Shown here: piece after piece, positions 53,727 through 63,949 of the stretch
Position numbering within the stretch: position 1 is the first letter of the stretch
Layout: each line of letters opens with the position of its first letter
NCBI GenBank assembly: GCA_022447225.1
Contig: JAKVAZ010000008.1
Span: forward strand, 186,001-250,000
Length of the DNA: 64,000 nt
DNA from: Fuerstiella sp.
Lineage (GTDB): Bacteria > Planctomycetota > Planctomycetia > Planctomycetales > Planctomycetaceae
Direction of reading: 5' to 3'
The notes under the pieces: model-generated
Databases searched by the model: none
What the model saw: the letters and a program-made list of their open reading frames with translations, nothing else
What the model was told of the DNA's origin: nothing
Position numbers and translations under genes: made by a program

Positions 53727-54650
53727 GTGAGTCAGGCTACGCAAGTCATCGCAATTACCGGCGCCTCAGGGATGATCGGATCGAGTCTGTCGACAGACTT
53801 AAGCAATCAGGGACACACGGTGATCCCGTTACAGCGGGGTACCCGTCAGCCGGAAGGCTCCGATGTGTTTTGGGATCCAAACAAACAGGGAGTCTGTGAT
53901 CCTCAGACTCTTGACGGGGTCGATACGGTTGTTCATCTGGCAGGTGAAAACATCGCTTCCGGACGCTGGACAGCAGCTCAAAAACAGCGAATTCGTGGAA
54001 GTCGGGTCCAGGCTACTCGCAATCTGGTTCGATCACTGACACAAATGAATCGGCCCCCTGCAACGTTTATCTGTGCATCGGCAATTGGAATCTATGGGAA
54101 CCGAGGCAGCGAACAGCTGACAGAATCATCAGATCCCGGTAGCGGATTTCTGGCTGAGGTGTGCCGTGACTGGGAAGAGGCAGCAACCACAGCCGAATCG
54201 GCCGGCATGCGGGTCGTTTGTGTACGAATCGGTGTCGTACTCAGCACTCAAGGTGGGGCCCTGGCCAAAATGCTGACACCGTTCAGGTTTGGTCTCGGTG
54301 GCATCGTTGGCAACGGGAATCAATACTGGAGCTGGATCGGACTTCCGGACGTGGTTGCCATTTTGCAGGAAGCAATCACCAATAAATCTCTGCAAGGCCC
54401 GGTCAATGCCGTAAGTCCGAACGCCGTAAACAATCGTCAGTTTACCAAAGTCCTCGGCAACGTTCTGAATCGTCCGACGATTTTTCCTTTGCCTGGCTTC
54501 GCCGCAAAACTGATGCTCGGTGAGATGGCAGAGGATCTGTTGCTGAGTAGCGCTCACGTGGTCCCGGAAGTACTCACACGAATCGGATTTCAGTTCCAAC
54601 ATGCTGATCTGGAATCCTGCCTGAAATATGAGATTCATTCGTCTGCATAA
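53727..54650 (+). CDS. TIGR01777 family NAD(P)-dependent epimerase/dehydratase (YfcH-like)
   Basis: 307 residues. Rossmann motif IAITGASGMIGSSLSTDL, then VVHLAGENIASGRWTAAQKQ (the family's LAGExI-x-xxRW signature), SAIGIYGNRGSEQLTESSDP, the catalytic-region VCVRIGVVLSTQGGALAKML, and a C-terminal domain with GPVNAVSPNAVNNRQFTKVL. GTG 53727, with AAGGA immediately upstream, gives the normal length; an ATG at 53658 would add 23 unmatched residues. Function in vivo is unclear for the family. Confidence 0.9.
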   Translation: MSQATQVIAITGASGMIGSSLSTDLSNQGHTVIPLQRGTRQPEGSDVFWDPNKQGVCDPQTLDGVDTVVHLAGENIASGRWTAAQKQRIRGSRVQATRNLVRSLTQMNRPPATFICASAIGIYGNRGSEQLTESSDPGSGFLAEVCRDWEEAATTAESAGMRVVCVRIGVVLSTQGGALAKMLTPFRFGLGGIVGNGNQYWSWIGLPDVVAILQEAITNKSLQGPVNAVSPNAVNNRQFTKVLGNVLNRPTIFPLPGFAAKLMLGEMAEDLLLSSAHVVPEVLTRIGFQFQHADLESCLKYEIHSSA

Positions 54651-54988
54651 AATGCGGGAAGTCAGATCAGACGACAATTAACAGTCAATTGCAGGAACTA
54701 ACGTTTACTGCGTTTGTGCTTCGTCCAACCCGCAAGGCCACTGTACTGACCAAAACAATCGGTCTGGACTTCACCTGCCGGGCCATTCAACATCAAACAT
54801 TGAAATTGCTGTTTGGCGGGTTCTAGCCGTTAAAAGCAGCACCCCGGACGGACAAGCCTCGTGATGAAACTCCGCCTTGGCGACTGAGATGACGACTTAA
54901 TGATGGAAGTTTCTACAGGGCGATGCACTTAACGTTCGCCAGGTCGGGCCCCTCCCCTGCAGGGCCCAAACCCCGGTCAACCTGTGTG
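54651..54988. other. Convergent intergenic region
   Basis: 338 bases between convergent genes. A GC-rich inverted repeat built on GGGCCC lies around 54947-54967 but lacks a T-tail. Nothing else was recognised. Confidence 0.35.
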
Positions 54989-55555
54989 TTATGTAACACT
55001 CACATCATCGGAAGCACCACGTCCAAACAAGTCCACCTGGAACGTTTTCAGCCCTCTGGAAGCAGCCAGGTCCCTTATTCCAGAGAGAATGACCCCGATC
55101 CCAAAAAAGACGCAGACAATCATGATCCACGGCAGGAGTTCCTCCTGGGAGCTGAATCCGGTCGGTAGAGAAACCCAGTTCCACAGATTCGGAATAAAGT
55201 GCGCGAGAAAGAAACCGTAGACAACCGCCATAATGAGATGTAAGCCACGTTCCTCGTTGGCGACACCGCCAATCTCCGCTCTCTCGATGACCTCAATGTT
55301 GAAATCCCAAATAGTGATGCAAATTTCGAGAACGATTAACAGGCCAAGAACCAGAGCCAACAATCCCTGCCATTTTACAAAAGGTAACGTGAGAAAAAGT
55401 GTTCCGTATACGAAATCTCTGAACGCGTGAAGTTGAAGCTCACCTCCGACTTTGGGGCCATGAATCGGCAATCGATAGACATATTCGTGGTAGTACAGAG
55501 TATCGAATGCTCCCAGCACACCTTGCGCCACCATTATCATTAATGCAATTTCCAT
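54989..55555 (-). CDS. Small polytopic membrane protein
   Basis: 188 residues, about five spans (ALMIMVAQGVLGAFDTLYYH; ALVLGLLIVLEICITIWDFN; LIMAVVYGFFLAHFIPNLWN; PWIMIVCVFFGIGVILSGIR). The HEYVYRLP and HAFRDFVYG motifs between spans 1 and 2 are rich in His and could bind metal or haem. I recognise no named domain. ATG 55555 shares its last base with the stop of the preceding gene (TGATG), so the two are one unit. Confidence 0.72.
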   Translation of the reverse strand: MEIALMIMVAQGVLGAFDTLYYHEYVYRLPIHGPKVGGELQLHAFRDFVYGTLFLTLPFVKWQGLLALVLGLLIVLEICITIWDFNIEVIERAEIGGVANEERGLHLIMAVVYGFFLAHFIPNLWNWVSLPTGFSSQEELLPWIMIVCVFFGIGVILSGIRDLAASRGLKTFQVDLFGRGASDDVSVT

Positions 55556-56472
55556 CAGTCCGTCTCACGGAATACGTATTGTCCAATGATCTGCGGGAGA
55601 GGAATGACAACAGGGCCGACCTTAATCATTAAACAAGGAACGGCGTCTGCCGGATTTAAGCATTGGTAGACTGCAGCCCGGCGCGTAGGCTGAACAACAA
55701 GATGTTCGGATTCCTCAAGTCTGTAAAACCAGGACCGGGAAGAATCCACATCGCGATCATTTTGCAGTATTGAATTAAATTCATAGATGATAGCGAGATA
55801 GCACCAGACAACCCCCCATGGCGCAAAGAGAAGAGCAAAGTGGCCTGAGAGACTCATCAGCGCTGAGTGATACCAAGCCAGCACATACGCCCGAAAATGT
55901 TTCACTAACGTGGAAAACGCAGCCAGGAGATTGAAGGCAGACAGATATCGGCCACTCTTTGAGACTTGAAGAAACGCGGATGGAATAAAAAAGATGACCA
56001 GTCCGAAAACACCAAGTAGTAGCAGACAAATCTCGAAAGGGATGCGATAGCCGTCCGAGAATAATGTCCAATAGATCAGAACCGACGGGAACGATAAAGT
56101 TGAGAAAATCGTGCATGCGGCAAATAACAAACCCGTATACAGCCAATACTGATTGGGTTGAACACCATTGACAAGCAGAAGAAACACCAGTGCAACATAA
56201 AGTGGCGAGAGGTAACCAAAAATGACTCCCATCGCCTTAAGCCCCTCGATAAAAAAATAGACAATACGTCCCTTCCATTCGGGAAGAACAGGGTGAGTTC
56301 CGGACGAGAGATTTGATATGAGTTCTTTTCGGTATCCCAGCGCGGCAGGCCATCCGACGGGATGAAAAAACAGAAGTAATAAGCCGCCAAAAAATATCTT
56401 CTTGCGCCAATCCGGGTCACAAACGATAAACGCGCCTGACAGCTCAGTCTTTTGCAACTTACGAGTCGTCAT
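55555..56472 (-). CDS. DUF4013-like membrane protein
   Basis: 305 residues with about six to eight spans. The start KIFFGGLLLLFFHPVGWPAA followed by LGYRKELISNLSSGTHPVLPEW and FFIEGLKAMGVIFGYLSPLY fits the DUF4013 pattern (GY-x-x-R ... LPEW ... GLKA). The C-terminal 60 residues are soluble. Function unknown. It is coupled to the smaller membrane protein downstream. Confidence 0.68.
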   Translation of the reverse strand: MTTRKLQKTELSGAFIVCDPDWRKKIFFGGLLLLFFHPVGWPAALGYRKELISNLSSGTHPVLPEWKGRIVYFFIEGLKAMGVIFGYLSPLYVALVFLLLVNGVQPNQYWLYTGLLFAACTIFSTLSFPSVLIYWTLFSDGYRIPFEICLLLLGVFGLVIFFIPSAFLQVSKSGRYLSAFNLLAAFSTLVKHFRAYVLAWYHSALMSLSGHFALLFAPWGVVWCYLAIIYEFNSILQNDRDVDSSRSWFYRLEESEHLVVQPTRRAAVYQCLNPADAVPCLMIKVGPVVIPLPQIIGQYVFRETD

Positions 56473-56521
56473 TGGTTAAGGTCCCGGCTTTTAAAATCTC
56501 CAGGTAACCATCCTGCGGCAT

Positions 56522-57928
56522 CTAAACCAGTTCTCGAATCGGTTTCCCGCCATCCAGCAGGTACTGGGGGCGACCGCGAAGGTCATCGATCGTTGTCTTT
56601 GATGCATCAATACCAAGATTGTGATAGAGCGTGGCAAAGACATCCTTGTAGTGAACGGGGCGTTTGACAGGAACCCCTGCCTGGCGGTCTGTGCTGCCAA
56701 TGACCTGTCCGGACCGACAGCCGCCTCCCGCTATGATCGCCGGACCGACTTGTGGCCAGTGGTCACGACCACCATCTTTGTTGATTCGGGGTGATCGCCC
56801 AAACTCACCCCACGCGATCACCGTAACATCGTCCAGCATCCCGCGTTCGTCCAGATCCTCTATCAGGGCCGTCAGACCATGATCCACGATGGGTGCCATT
56901 TGCCTCATCCGCGGAAAATTCTTTGAATGCGTGTCGAAATCACTCAGTGTCAGACTGACCACACGGACACCCGCTTCGATCAGGCGTCTGGCCAGCAGCA
57001 GCTTCAGAGAACCTTCCGGACTCTCACTGGTGCTGAATCGTTCCACCGTGTCCCCCGGAGCCCGATACCGAGCCAGAACATTTTCCGGCTCAAGGTTAAA
57101 ATCCAGTGCCGCTGCAAATCGGCCCGATGTCAAAATGCTGACCGCCTGTTGTGTGAAGCCGTCCACGGCATCCATCATTCCCGCAGCATCGATTTCACGT
57201 TTGATGCCATCCAGCCCCGCAAGCAGTTGTCGCCGATTTTTGATACGTTCCAGTGAAAGATCGGAATTCAGCGTCAGACGGGTGGTATGGTTGCTTCCCA
57301 ACCGAGCTAACTCACCCTCCATCGCCGGTTCCAGCGGGCGACTGAACAGATCCGAAAGTTCCGGCCGAAACGGACCATACGACGGACCCAAAAAACCGGG
57401 GCGCCCGCTGTTTCGAACGAGGGGCCGACCCTGCATCAGATCCACGAACCCCGGTGAATGATCATCCCGGGATCCTGCGAGCTTACTGATTACACAACCC
57501 ATCGCGGGACGGCCGCCCACTGACTGGAGGTCCGTGTGGGAGAAGCCGCTTTGGCATTGAAACGCATCGTGCTTTCCTGCCGACCCGACCAGTGAACGAA
57601 TAAATGAAAAGCGATCGGCAGTCACCGCGAGTTTTGGAAACAACTCACAGATCCGGAAACCCGGCAGACTGGTTTGAATCGGCAGAAATTCGCCACGGAT
57701 TTCACGAGGAGCATGAGGCTTCATATCGATGGTGTCCAGCTGCGGTGGACCACCGTCGAGATGAATGTTGATGATAGCCTTGTTCGACGACGCAATTCCG
57801 ACGTCTGCTTCAGCCCGAAGCAGATCGGAGAGACACAGACCTCCGAGACCCGCGGATCCCGCCGTCAGAAACTGACGCCGTGTCATTCCGTCGCAGTGAC
57901 AAACCGTTCGATCGTAAATGGTCAGCAT
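56522..57928 (-). CDS. DUF1501 family exported protein
   Basis: 468 residues. The start LTIYDRTVCHCDGMTRRQFL is the usual planctomycete beginning, with a CDGMTRR twin-arginine leader. Then IINIHLDGGPPQLDTIDMKP, the mid block GVRVVSLTLSDFDTHSKNFP and the C-terminal VIAWGEFGRSPRINKDGGRDHWPQ carry the expected Asp/His metal ligands, ending DVFATLYHNLGIDASKTTID. It is a different paralogue from the one at 12470, with a distinct leader and insert. Function unknown. Confidence 0.92.
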   Translation of the reverse strand: MLTIYDRTVCHCDGMTRRQFLTAGSAGLGGLCLSDLLRAEADVGIASSNKAIINIHLDGGPPQLDTIDMKPHAPREIRGEFLPIQTSLPGFRICELFPKLAVTADRFSFIRSLVGSAGKHDAFQCQSGFSHTDLQSVGGRPAMGCVISKLAGSRDDHSPGFVDLMQGRPLVRNSGRPGFLGPSYGPFRPELSDLFSRPLEPAMEGELARLGSNHTTRLTLNSDLSLERIKNRRQLLAGLDGIKREIDAAGMMDAVDGFTQQAVSILTSGRFAAALDFNLEPENVLARYRAPGDTVERFSTSESPEGSLKLLLARRLIEAGVRVVSLTLSDFDTHSKNFPRMRQMAPIVDHGLTALIEDLDERGMLDDVTVIAWGEFGRSPRINKDGGRDHWPQVGPAIIAGGGCRSGQVIGSTDRQAGVPVKRPVHYKDVFATLYHNLGIDASKTTIDDLRGRPQYLLDGGKPIRELV

Positions 57929-58266
57929 GGTTCACATTCCGGAGCTGACCGGCGTTTAACCATAGTCAGACTCTCTGACAATATTTTTACACAGAATGGC
58001 AATTGATGAGAGGATTTGCAATATCAGGAGAAGCAGATAGGACGACACAACCCTGTTTTCCCTGCCGACTGGTTCAGTACGCGACGCAGGATTACTCGAT
58101 GACCGAACGGCAACTGCGGTCGGCCTTAACCTTTGCTGCATCTGCGGAGACACGGTCGGGTGCGGCTTCATTATTTTGATCAGTGCGAACCGGATTGTGA
58201 GAAACACGACAGCTTTAATTTTGGAAGGGAACAGTTCAGATTGAGCTCCCGTATGATGGCCCGACA
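57929..58266. other. Divergent intergenic region
   Basis: 338 bases that must contain the promoters of the second DUF1501 gene and the alpha/beta hydrolase. No gene, repeat or clear motif was identified. Confidence 0.35.
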
Positions 58267-59124
58267 ATGAGTGAAACGCTGCATTTGGTGAACATGGAAA
58301 ACGGCGGGCGGATTGCGCTTTACCGACTTGCGGGTCAGCATTCCGATAGACCACCCGTTATTGTGGCTCACGGCACCATTTCCAACGTCAACACTGTACG
58401 CACACTAGGAAAGTTCCTGGCGGACAATGGATTTGACTGCTGGTTACTGGAGTGGGCCGGACATGGTCAAAGTCAGGCTGCCAGCTCCAGACAGAATTTT
58501 GAATACGCAGCATTCAATGATTTGCCTGCAGCCGTGGATACGGTTCTCCGTGAAACACAGCAACAGAGAGTCCTTTGGGTGGCACACAGCGGTGGAGGAC
58601 ATCTGCCGCTGATGTACCTGAGTCGACACAGTGAACAACAGTCGCAGTTCGCGGGAATTGTCACAATCGGAACTCAATCAACTCACGCAGCACTTCGATT
58701 CCGAGACAAGGTGGCGGGAGCTGTGCTGTGGAGCATCACCATGTTGATGAACCGGACTCCCAAATTTATTTTGCCGGTGGGAAATGACCATGAACCCACG
58801 CGACTGCTGCTGCAGTGGGCAAAGTGGAACATGACCCGCCAGTGGCTGGGCACCGATGGGCTGGACTACATGGCCGCCCTGGCAGATCTCACTGTACCTG
58901 TTGCCGTCGTTGCCGGTGCCCAGGATTCGATTGCTCCGGTTGCAGGCTGTCGTGCGATCTATGACTCCATCGGTGCTGATAAAAAAACGTGGATCCTGTG
59001 CGCAAAATCGCAGGGTTTCAGCAAAGATCTGACCCATGGTCAGTTGATTCGCGGAACGCACGCACAGAACGAAGTGTTCCCGAAACTGACGGAATGGCTG
59101 CATCATCGAACGGAACACGGCTGA
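58267..59124 (+). CDS. Alpha/beta hydrolase
   Basis: 285 residues, no signal peptide, so cytoplasmic. The oxyanion strand is PPVIVAHGTISNVNTVRTLG, the nucleophile elbow VLWVAHSGGGHLPLMY, the acid Asp probably in VAVVAGAQDSIAPVAGC, and the base His in DLTHGQLIRGTHAQNEVFP. The cap region LLLQWAKWNMTRQWLGTDGL is helical. Resembles lysophospholipase/esterase-like members; substrate unknown. It converges on the RidA-like gene, 10 bp away. Confidence 0.85.
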   Translation: MSETLHLVNMENGGRIALYRLAGQHSDRPPVIVAHGTISNVNTVRTLGKFLADNGFDCWLLEWAGHGQSQAASSRQNFEYAAFNDLPAAVDTVLRETQQQRVLWVAHSGGGHLPLMYLSRHSEQQSQFAGIVTIGTQSTHAALRFRDKVAGAVLWSITMLMNRTPKFILPVGNDHEPTRLLLQWAKWNMTRQWLGTDGLDYMAALADLTVPVAVVAGAQDSIAPVAGCRAIYDSIGADKKTWILCAKSQGFSKDLTHGQLIRGTHAQNEVFPKLTEWLHHRTEHG

Positions 59125-59134
59125 CGGCTTTGAA

Positions 59135-59533
59135 TCAATCTGAGTTCACGACTGCCACGGCTTCGATTTCCACAAGCAGACCGGGAAATACCAATTGCGG
59201 TGAATGAACCGTGGCGCTGGCCGGTAACCGGTCCGGGAACGCAGCAGTGCGAGCTTCGTTGTACCCGGAGTAGTTGCTGAAATCAGTGAGCCACGCCGTG
59301 ATTTTTACGACGTCGTTCAGTGTTGCACCACCGACAGCGAGAATCTCAGCAATGTTCGAAAAGACTTTGTCGGCCTGAACCCTGACATCTCCTTCTCCTA
59401 CCAGATTGCCGTCCGGGTCAAACGCGATCATACCTGAGACCCAGATCATATCGTCAACCTGCACACCGAGATCATGACTGAGATTCTCGGCCCATTTCCA
59501 TCCGGAGGGACGAAGTGATTTCCTTCTGGCCAT
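59135..59533 (-). CDS. RidA/YjgF-family protein lacking the catalytic Arg
   Basis: 132 residues of the small trimeric RidA/UK114 fold: VQVDDMIWVSGMIAFDPDG, DKVFSNIAEILAVGGATLND and VVKITAWLTDFSNYSGYNEA are all typical. In canonical RidA the arginine of PARSxVEV hydrolyses reactive enamines; here that place reads LPASATVHSPQL with no Arg. It therefore probably belongs to one of the Rid subgroups not expected to act as imine deaminases. Function unknown. Confidence 0.88.
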   Translation of the reverse strand: MARRKSLRPSGWKWAENLSHDLGVQVDDMIWVSGMIAFDPDGNLVGEGDVRVQADKVFSNIAEILAVGGATLNDVVKITAWLTDFSNYSGYNEARTAAFPDRLPASATVHSPQLVFPGLLVEIEAVAVVNSD

Positions 59534-59887
59534 TGAAAGACGACTCCCGCTTCTGAAGGTCGTTGTGAAATTCTTTCATGAAGAATAAAGATCGTAGTAT
59601 CGGCCTGCAATCGGAACCGTAGCCAACTGTGACCGACCGTTTCTTCGCATCACATTCTTACGACTCCCGTCTTTTTCTATTTTTCCTCACTCTGCCGGAC
59701 GACACAAATCGGGTCAGCTGGTCGTGCTATCACGTCCCGTGACACGCCCATCATCATCCTCTGCCGTATCACGAGCTGAAGTTGCAAAGGCCAATTCCGT
59801 TATCATCGATCACCATTCGGGAAATGCATTCAGACTGCTGCCTGAGAGATCAGTCGATGCTCCATCAGATGAACCGGAACCTGGTTT
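59534..59887. other. Intergenic region
   Basis: 354 bases between two minus-strand genes. No gene, RNA or convincing terminator was recognised. Confidence 0.35.
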
Positions 59888-61750
59888 TCAGCTCTGGTCG
59901 GCACCGCGAATTTGCCTGCGACGACTGACCAGCTCCCGGATGTGATCCAGATCATCGCGGGGTGTGGCGGCGATCAACTCGCGTGTGTAGTCCTCTCTCG
60001 GATTTCGGTAAATCGCCTCAGACGGACCAAACTCCACGAACCTGCCGTCTTTCATAACTGCCATCATGTCGGCCATGAATTTGACCACTGACAGATCGTG
60101 ACTAATGAAGATATAAGTCAGCCCGCGGCTTTCCTGCAAATGGTTGAGCAGGTTGAGAACCTGAGCCTGCACCGAAACATCCAGTGCCGAAACCGATTCG
60201 TCACATACAATAAATTCCGGTTCGACCGCCAGAGCCCGGGCGATGCAGATTCGCTGGCGCTGGCCTCCGGAAAATTCGTGAGGGTAACGGCCCAGGTGCT
60301 CCGTCAGCAGCCCCACTTCCTCCAGCAGGGTAGCTGCTCGATCGACACGATCACGGCGGGACGTGCCGATTCCGTGCAGTGACATCGGTTCGGAAAGGGC
60401 CGCCTGCACGGTCATCCTTGGGTTCATTGATCCGTACGGATCCTGAAAGATGATCTGCATTCGGTTCCGGAGCCGTTTCAGTTCTGTTCGGCCCAGTGTA
60501 CTGATATCCAGTCCGTCGAAGTGCATTGTTCCGGAAGTGGCTCTAACGAGTCTCAGCAACGCTCGTCCGGTTGTGGTCTTGCCGCAACCGCTTTCCCCCA
60601 CCAGTCCCAGCGTCTGCCCCCGATACACATCGAACGTTATCCCGTCAACCGCCCTGACATATCCGGCGGTCCGCATCATCACGCCACTCCGCACCGGAAA
60701 ATGGACCTCCAGATTTCGTACACTCACCAGGGGAGCCTGCCCGGCATCGATGGTGTCGGCCTCACGTCCCAAAGAAACGGGATCATCTTCGAATCCGAGT
60801 TCTTTGAGCTGGTGTCCGGGATGGAGCAATCGGCCACGGCCATGATTCCTGAAATAGTCCGAACGCTCCTCCGTCAGCGCCTTTTCGGTAATCTCAATCT
60901 CACCGTCGGCATGCCTGGCTGTATCCATATAGTCGGACACGGTTGGCAACCTTTTGTAGGGAGAGTCGAGTCGCGGACGACAGGCCAGCAGACCTTTGGT
61001 ATAGGGATGCCGGGGATTTTCGTAGAGATCCAGCACATTGCCCTGTTCCATAACCTTGCCCTGATACATCACGATCACATGGTCAGCAATTTCGGCGATA
61101 ACTCCCAAATCGTGGGTAATAAACAGGACTGCCATCTGGCGCTGGTCTCGCAGTTCGCGAATCAGATCAAGGATCTGTTTCTGAATCGTTACGTCCAGGG
61201 CCGTGGTCGGCTCGTCGGCAATCAGCAGGCTGGGATTGCAGGACAGAGCCATGGCGATCATCACGCGCTGCTTCTGCCCCCCGGACATCTGGTGAGGATA
61301 ATAAGTCAGCCGCGACTCCGGATCAGGGATACCAACTTCTTCAAACAGCCGGATCGTTCGTTCTCGGGCTTCGGCCTTGTTGACCTGCTGATGCTGCACG
61401 ATTGCTTCCATCACCTGGTGCCCAACCTGATGCACCGGGTTCAGTGAAGACATGGGTTCCTGAAAAATCATACTGATCTCGGCACCGCGTATCTTTCGCA
61501 TCTCTCTTTCAGGCAGACCAATCAGGTCCCGCCCCAGAAACGAAATGCTGCCTGAGTGCACCTGGGCAGTGGCAGCCAGCAGTCGCATGATGGTCAGCGA
61601 TGTAACGGACTTACCAGACCCGGATTCCCCGACAACACCCAGGGTGTGTCCGGGTTCGATCCTAAATGAGACATCGTCGACCGCTTTCACCACACCACGG
61701 TCGCTGTGGAACCAAGTCTGCAGATTTCTGACGTCGATGACAGTAGTCAT
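59888..61750 (-). CDS. Peptide ABC transporter ATPase with two nucleotide-binding domains (YejF/DppDF-like)
   Basis: 620 residues. Domain 1: Walker [21 protein letters not shown], signature [20 protein letters not shown], Walker [15 protein letters not shown]. Domain 2: Walker [21 protein letters not shown], signature [20 protein letters not shown], Walker [15 protein letters not shown]. Both have the oligopeptide-type C-terminal regulatory tail ([35 protein letters not shown]). The fused form resembles YejF. It energises the two permeases encoded just upstream. Confidence 0.93.
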   Translation of the reverse strand: MTTVIDVRNLQTWFHSDRGVVKAVDDVSFRIEPGHTLGVVGESGSGKSVTSLTIMRLLAATAQVHSGSISFLGRDLIGLPEREMRKIRGAEISMIFQEPMSSLNPVHQVGHQVMEAIVQHQQVNKAEARERTIRLFEEVGIPDPESRLTYYPHQMSGGQKQRVMIAMALSCNPSLLIADEPTTALDVTIQKQILDLIRELRDQRQMAVLFITHDLGVIAEIADHVIVMYQGKVMEQGNVLDLYENPRHPYTKGLLACRPRLDSPYKRLPTVSDYMDTARHADGEIEITEKALTEERSDYFRNHGRGRLLHPGHQLKELGFEDDPVSLGREADTIDAGQAPLVSVRNLEVHFPVRSGVMMRTAGYVRAVDGITFDVYRGQTLGLVGESGCGKTTTGRALLRLVRATSGTMHFDGLDISTLGRTELKRLRNRMQIIFQDPYGSMNPRMTVQAALSEPMSLHGIGTSRRDRVDRAATLLEEVGLLTEHLGRYPHEFSGGQRQRICIARALAVEPEFIVCDESVSALDVSVQAQVLNLLNHLQESRGLTYIFISHDLSVVKFMADMMAVMKDGRFVEFGPSEAIYRNPREDYTRELIAATPRDDLDHIRELVSRRRQIRGADQS

Positions 61751-61756
61751 AGCAAT

Positions 61757-62851
61757 CTAATTCCCCGGATCAGCAAGGCGTGGGTCCGTTGCTTCCTGAA
61801 TGCCTTCACCGATGAGGTTGTAAGCCAGGACAGTCAGGAAAATTCCCATGCCCGGAAAGACCAGTTGCCACCAGTAACCGGACTGCAGTGTCTCCCGCCC
61901 CGAATGGAGGATCGTGCCCCAGCTGGGATTGGGAGGAGGAGCACCGAAACCCAGCAGGCTCAGAGCCGCCTCGGTCTGAATCCCTCCGGCAATACCGAAG
62001 GCAATCGGAACCATCACCGGCGCCAGCGCGTTCGGAAGCACGTGGCGAAACATGATTCGAGCCCGACCGACTCCCAGACAACGTGCCGCGGCTACAAATT
62101 CAGTTTCCTTCAGTTTAAGAAACTCGGCCCTGGTCAGACGAGCCATGCCGGTCCATCCGGTCAGGCCCAGCAGCATCATGATGTTCCAGATACTGACCTT
62201 ATCAATCACAGCCTGCAGACAGAGGATCAGGACCAAAGCCGGAATACACATAACCACTTCGATCAGGCGACTGATCACGATGTCAACGATACCACCTATG
62301 TATCCGGCAACAGCTCCCATCGTGATGCCAATGACTGCCGCAATGCCGGTGGAAACAAATCCCACCAGTAGCGCAATTCGTGTTCCGTGTACCATACTGG
62401 CAAAAACATCAAACCCGGTTTTGTAGGTCCCAAACCAGTTCTGACCGGTAGGTCGGCCTTCTGAACCGTACGGGTTTTCGTCCATCCCGCTCCATTCGCC
62501 CTTGCGAACCGGTCGGTACGGATCCTGGTAAACCAGCGGCCAAATCGCCCAGCTGTCCGGATCTTTTTTCTCTAGATTTCCAGGATAGACACGTCGGAAA
62601 CGGTCCTTCTGGAACACAGGATTTTCCCAGGTGCGATTATAGTAACCCATGCAGGGAAAATAGAGTTGTCCCTTGTATTGACACACGATCGGTTTGGTAC
62701 CGGCGATCATTGGCGAGAAGATCGCAATCACCGAAAGAAATCCGATGAAGTACAGAGCCAGCATGCTGAGCCGGCGTCGTCGGAACCGCTGCCAGGATTG
62801 CTCCCAGAAACCTGCCGACACTATCACTCGATCAGAGTCATTCCGGTTCAT
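61757..62851 (-). CDS. Peptide ABC transporter permease C (YejE/OppC-like)
   Basis: 364 residues. An N-terminal span (LSMLALYFIGFLSVIAIFSP) is followed by a long periplasmic insert of about 110 residues (IVCQYKGQLYFPCMGYYNRT ... GQNWFGTYKTGFDVFASMVH), the hallmark of YejE, then five spans with the EAA loop (TRAEFLKLKETEFVAAARCL) that contacts the ATPase. It ends 6 nt before the ATPase gene. Confidence 0.92.
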   Translation of the reverse strand: MNRNDSDRVIVSAGFWEQSWQRFRRRRLSMLALYFIGFLSVIAIFSPMIAGTKPIVCQYKGQLYFPCMGYYNRTWENPVFQKDRFRRVYPGNLEKKDPDSWAIWPLVYQDPYRPVRKGEWSGMDENPYGSEGRPTGQNWFGTYKTGFDVFASMVHGTRIALLVGFVSTGIAAVIGITMGAVAGYIGGIVDIVISRLIEVVMCIPALVLILCLQAVIDKVSIWNIMMLLGLTGWTGMARLTRAEFLKLKETEFVAAARCLGVGRARIMFRHVLPNALAPVMVPIAFGIAGGIQTEAALSLLGFGAPPPNPSWGTILHSGRETLQSGYWWQLVFPGMGIFLTVLAYNLIGEGIQEATDPRLADPGN

Positions 62852-62956
62852 GGCTGAAGTCTTCTGTTGCGAATTTCACCATTTTTCTGCATGTTCAGAA
62901 CGACCGGTCGGAACGTTGATGCACAGTAAACCAAACCTGGTCAGGACCATAACGCA

Positions 62957-63949
62957 TCAGGTGAACCTGATGCGAGGATCGACAAACGCATAAAGGATGT
63001 CGGCCATCAGCTGTCCCAACAGCGTCAGGATTGAGAACATCAGTGTCAGGCTCATGATTGTCGGATAATCCCGCTGAAGAATCGACATGAAAAACAATCG
63101 TCCCATCCCAGGCCAGTTAAAGATCCCTTCAAGAATGATGGCCCCGCCGAGCAGGCTCGGCAGAGTCAACCCAAGCAGAGTCACAAAGGGAATCAATGTA
63201 TTGCGAAAGGCGTGATGGATCAAAACCCGAATCGGTCCCAGTCCCTTGGCACGTGCCGTGCGGATGTAATCCTGACGGATTACCTCTTCCATATTTGCTT
63301 TCACAAAACGGCAATAGTAGGCCAAGCTGCCGTAGGTGAAGCAGGTGACCGGTAAAATCATGTGTTTAAAAGAATCCCACACGCGGTCCATTTCTGTCAG
63401 TTCCTCGTATGCGTTCGAATGATTGCCCAACAGCGGAAGCCCGAACCACGTTCCCTCCAGCTTCACGGCGAACAACAACTGCAAAAACAATGCAGCGACA
63501 AAAGACGGAAATGAATACAGGGTGTAAAGTAAAAAACTAAGACCCCGTTCATCAGCCCGACCACTGCGCACGGTTGCATACAGCCCCATGGGGACCGCCA
63601 GCAGATAACTGAGCAGCAGGGATGTCACCGAAAGCTGCAGTGTAGGACCGACCCGGTCACCAATGAGTTCTGCCACCGGCTTCTTCTGAGAGTAACTGGT
63701 CCCGAGATCCAGTCGGACGGCATTCTTTAGCCAGTGCCAGTAGGCCTCGTGCAGCGGTTTATCCAGTCCGTAGACCTCCTGCATCCGCTGGATATCGGCT
63801 TTACTGGGCATCTTGCTCGGATCCATCATCGCCGGATCCGTGTCCAGCGGACTGCCGGGCATTAAACGAATCAGCGCATAGATCAGACATGTGATCAGCC
63901 ACAGCGTCAGCAGCCCAATCAGCAGGCGACGAACCAAATAGCTGAGCAT
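62957..63949 (-). CDS. Peptide ABC transporter permease B (YejB/OppB-like)
   Basis: 330 residues, six spans beginning YLVRRLLIGLLTLWLITCLI, then YGLDKPLHEAYWHWLKNAVR and LGTSYSQKKPVAELIGDRVG, the OppB signature blocks, and the EAA loop IRQDYIRTARAKGLGPIRVL. The gene for the substrate-binding protein is not in the window; if present it would lie to the right, upstream. The remaining bases 63950-64000 contain no feature that can be called. Confidence 0.93.
   Translation of the reverse strand: MLSYLVRRLLIGLLTLWLITCLIYALIRLMPGSPLDTDPAMMDPSKMPSKADIQRMQEVYGLDKPLHEAYWHWLKNAVRLDLGTSYSQKKPVAELIGDRVGPTLQLSVTSLLLSYLLAVPMGLYATVRSGRADERGLSFLLYTLYSFPSFVAALFLQLLFAVKLEGTWFGLPLLGNHSNAYEELTEMDRVWDSFKHMILPVTCFTYGSLAYYCRFVKANMEEVIRQDYIRTARAKGLGPIRVLIHHAFRNTLIPFVTLLGLTLPSLLGGAIILEGIFNWPGMGRLFFMSILQRDYPTIMSLTLMFSILTLLGQLMADILYAFVDPRIRFT

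Noticed and set aside
60521-61447. 308-codon plus-strand ORF
   Set aside because: Antisense to the two-domain peptide-transport ATPase.
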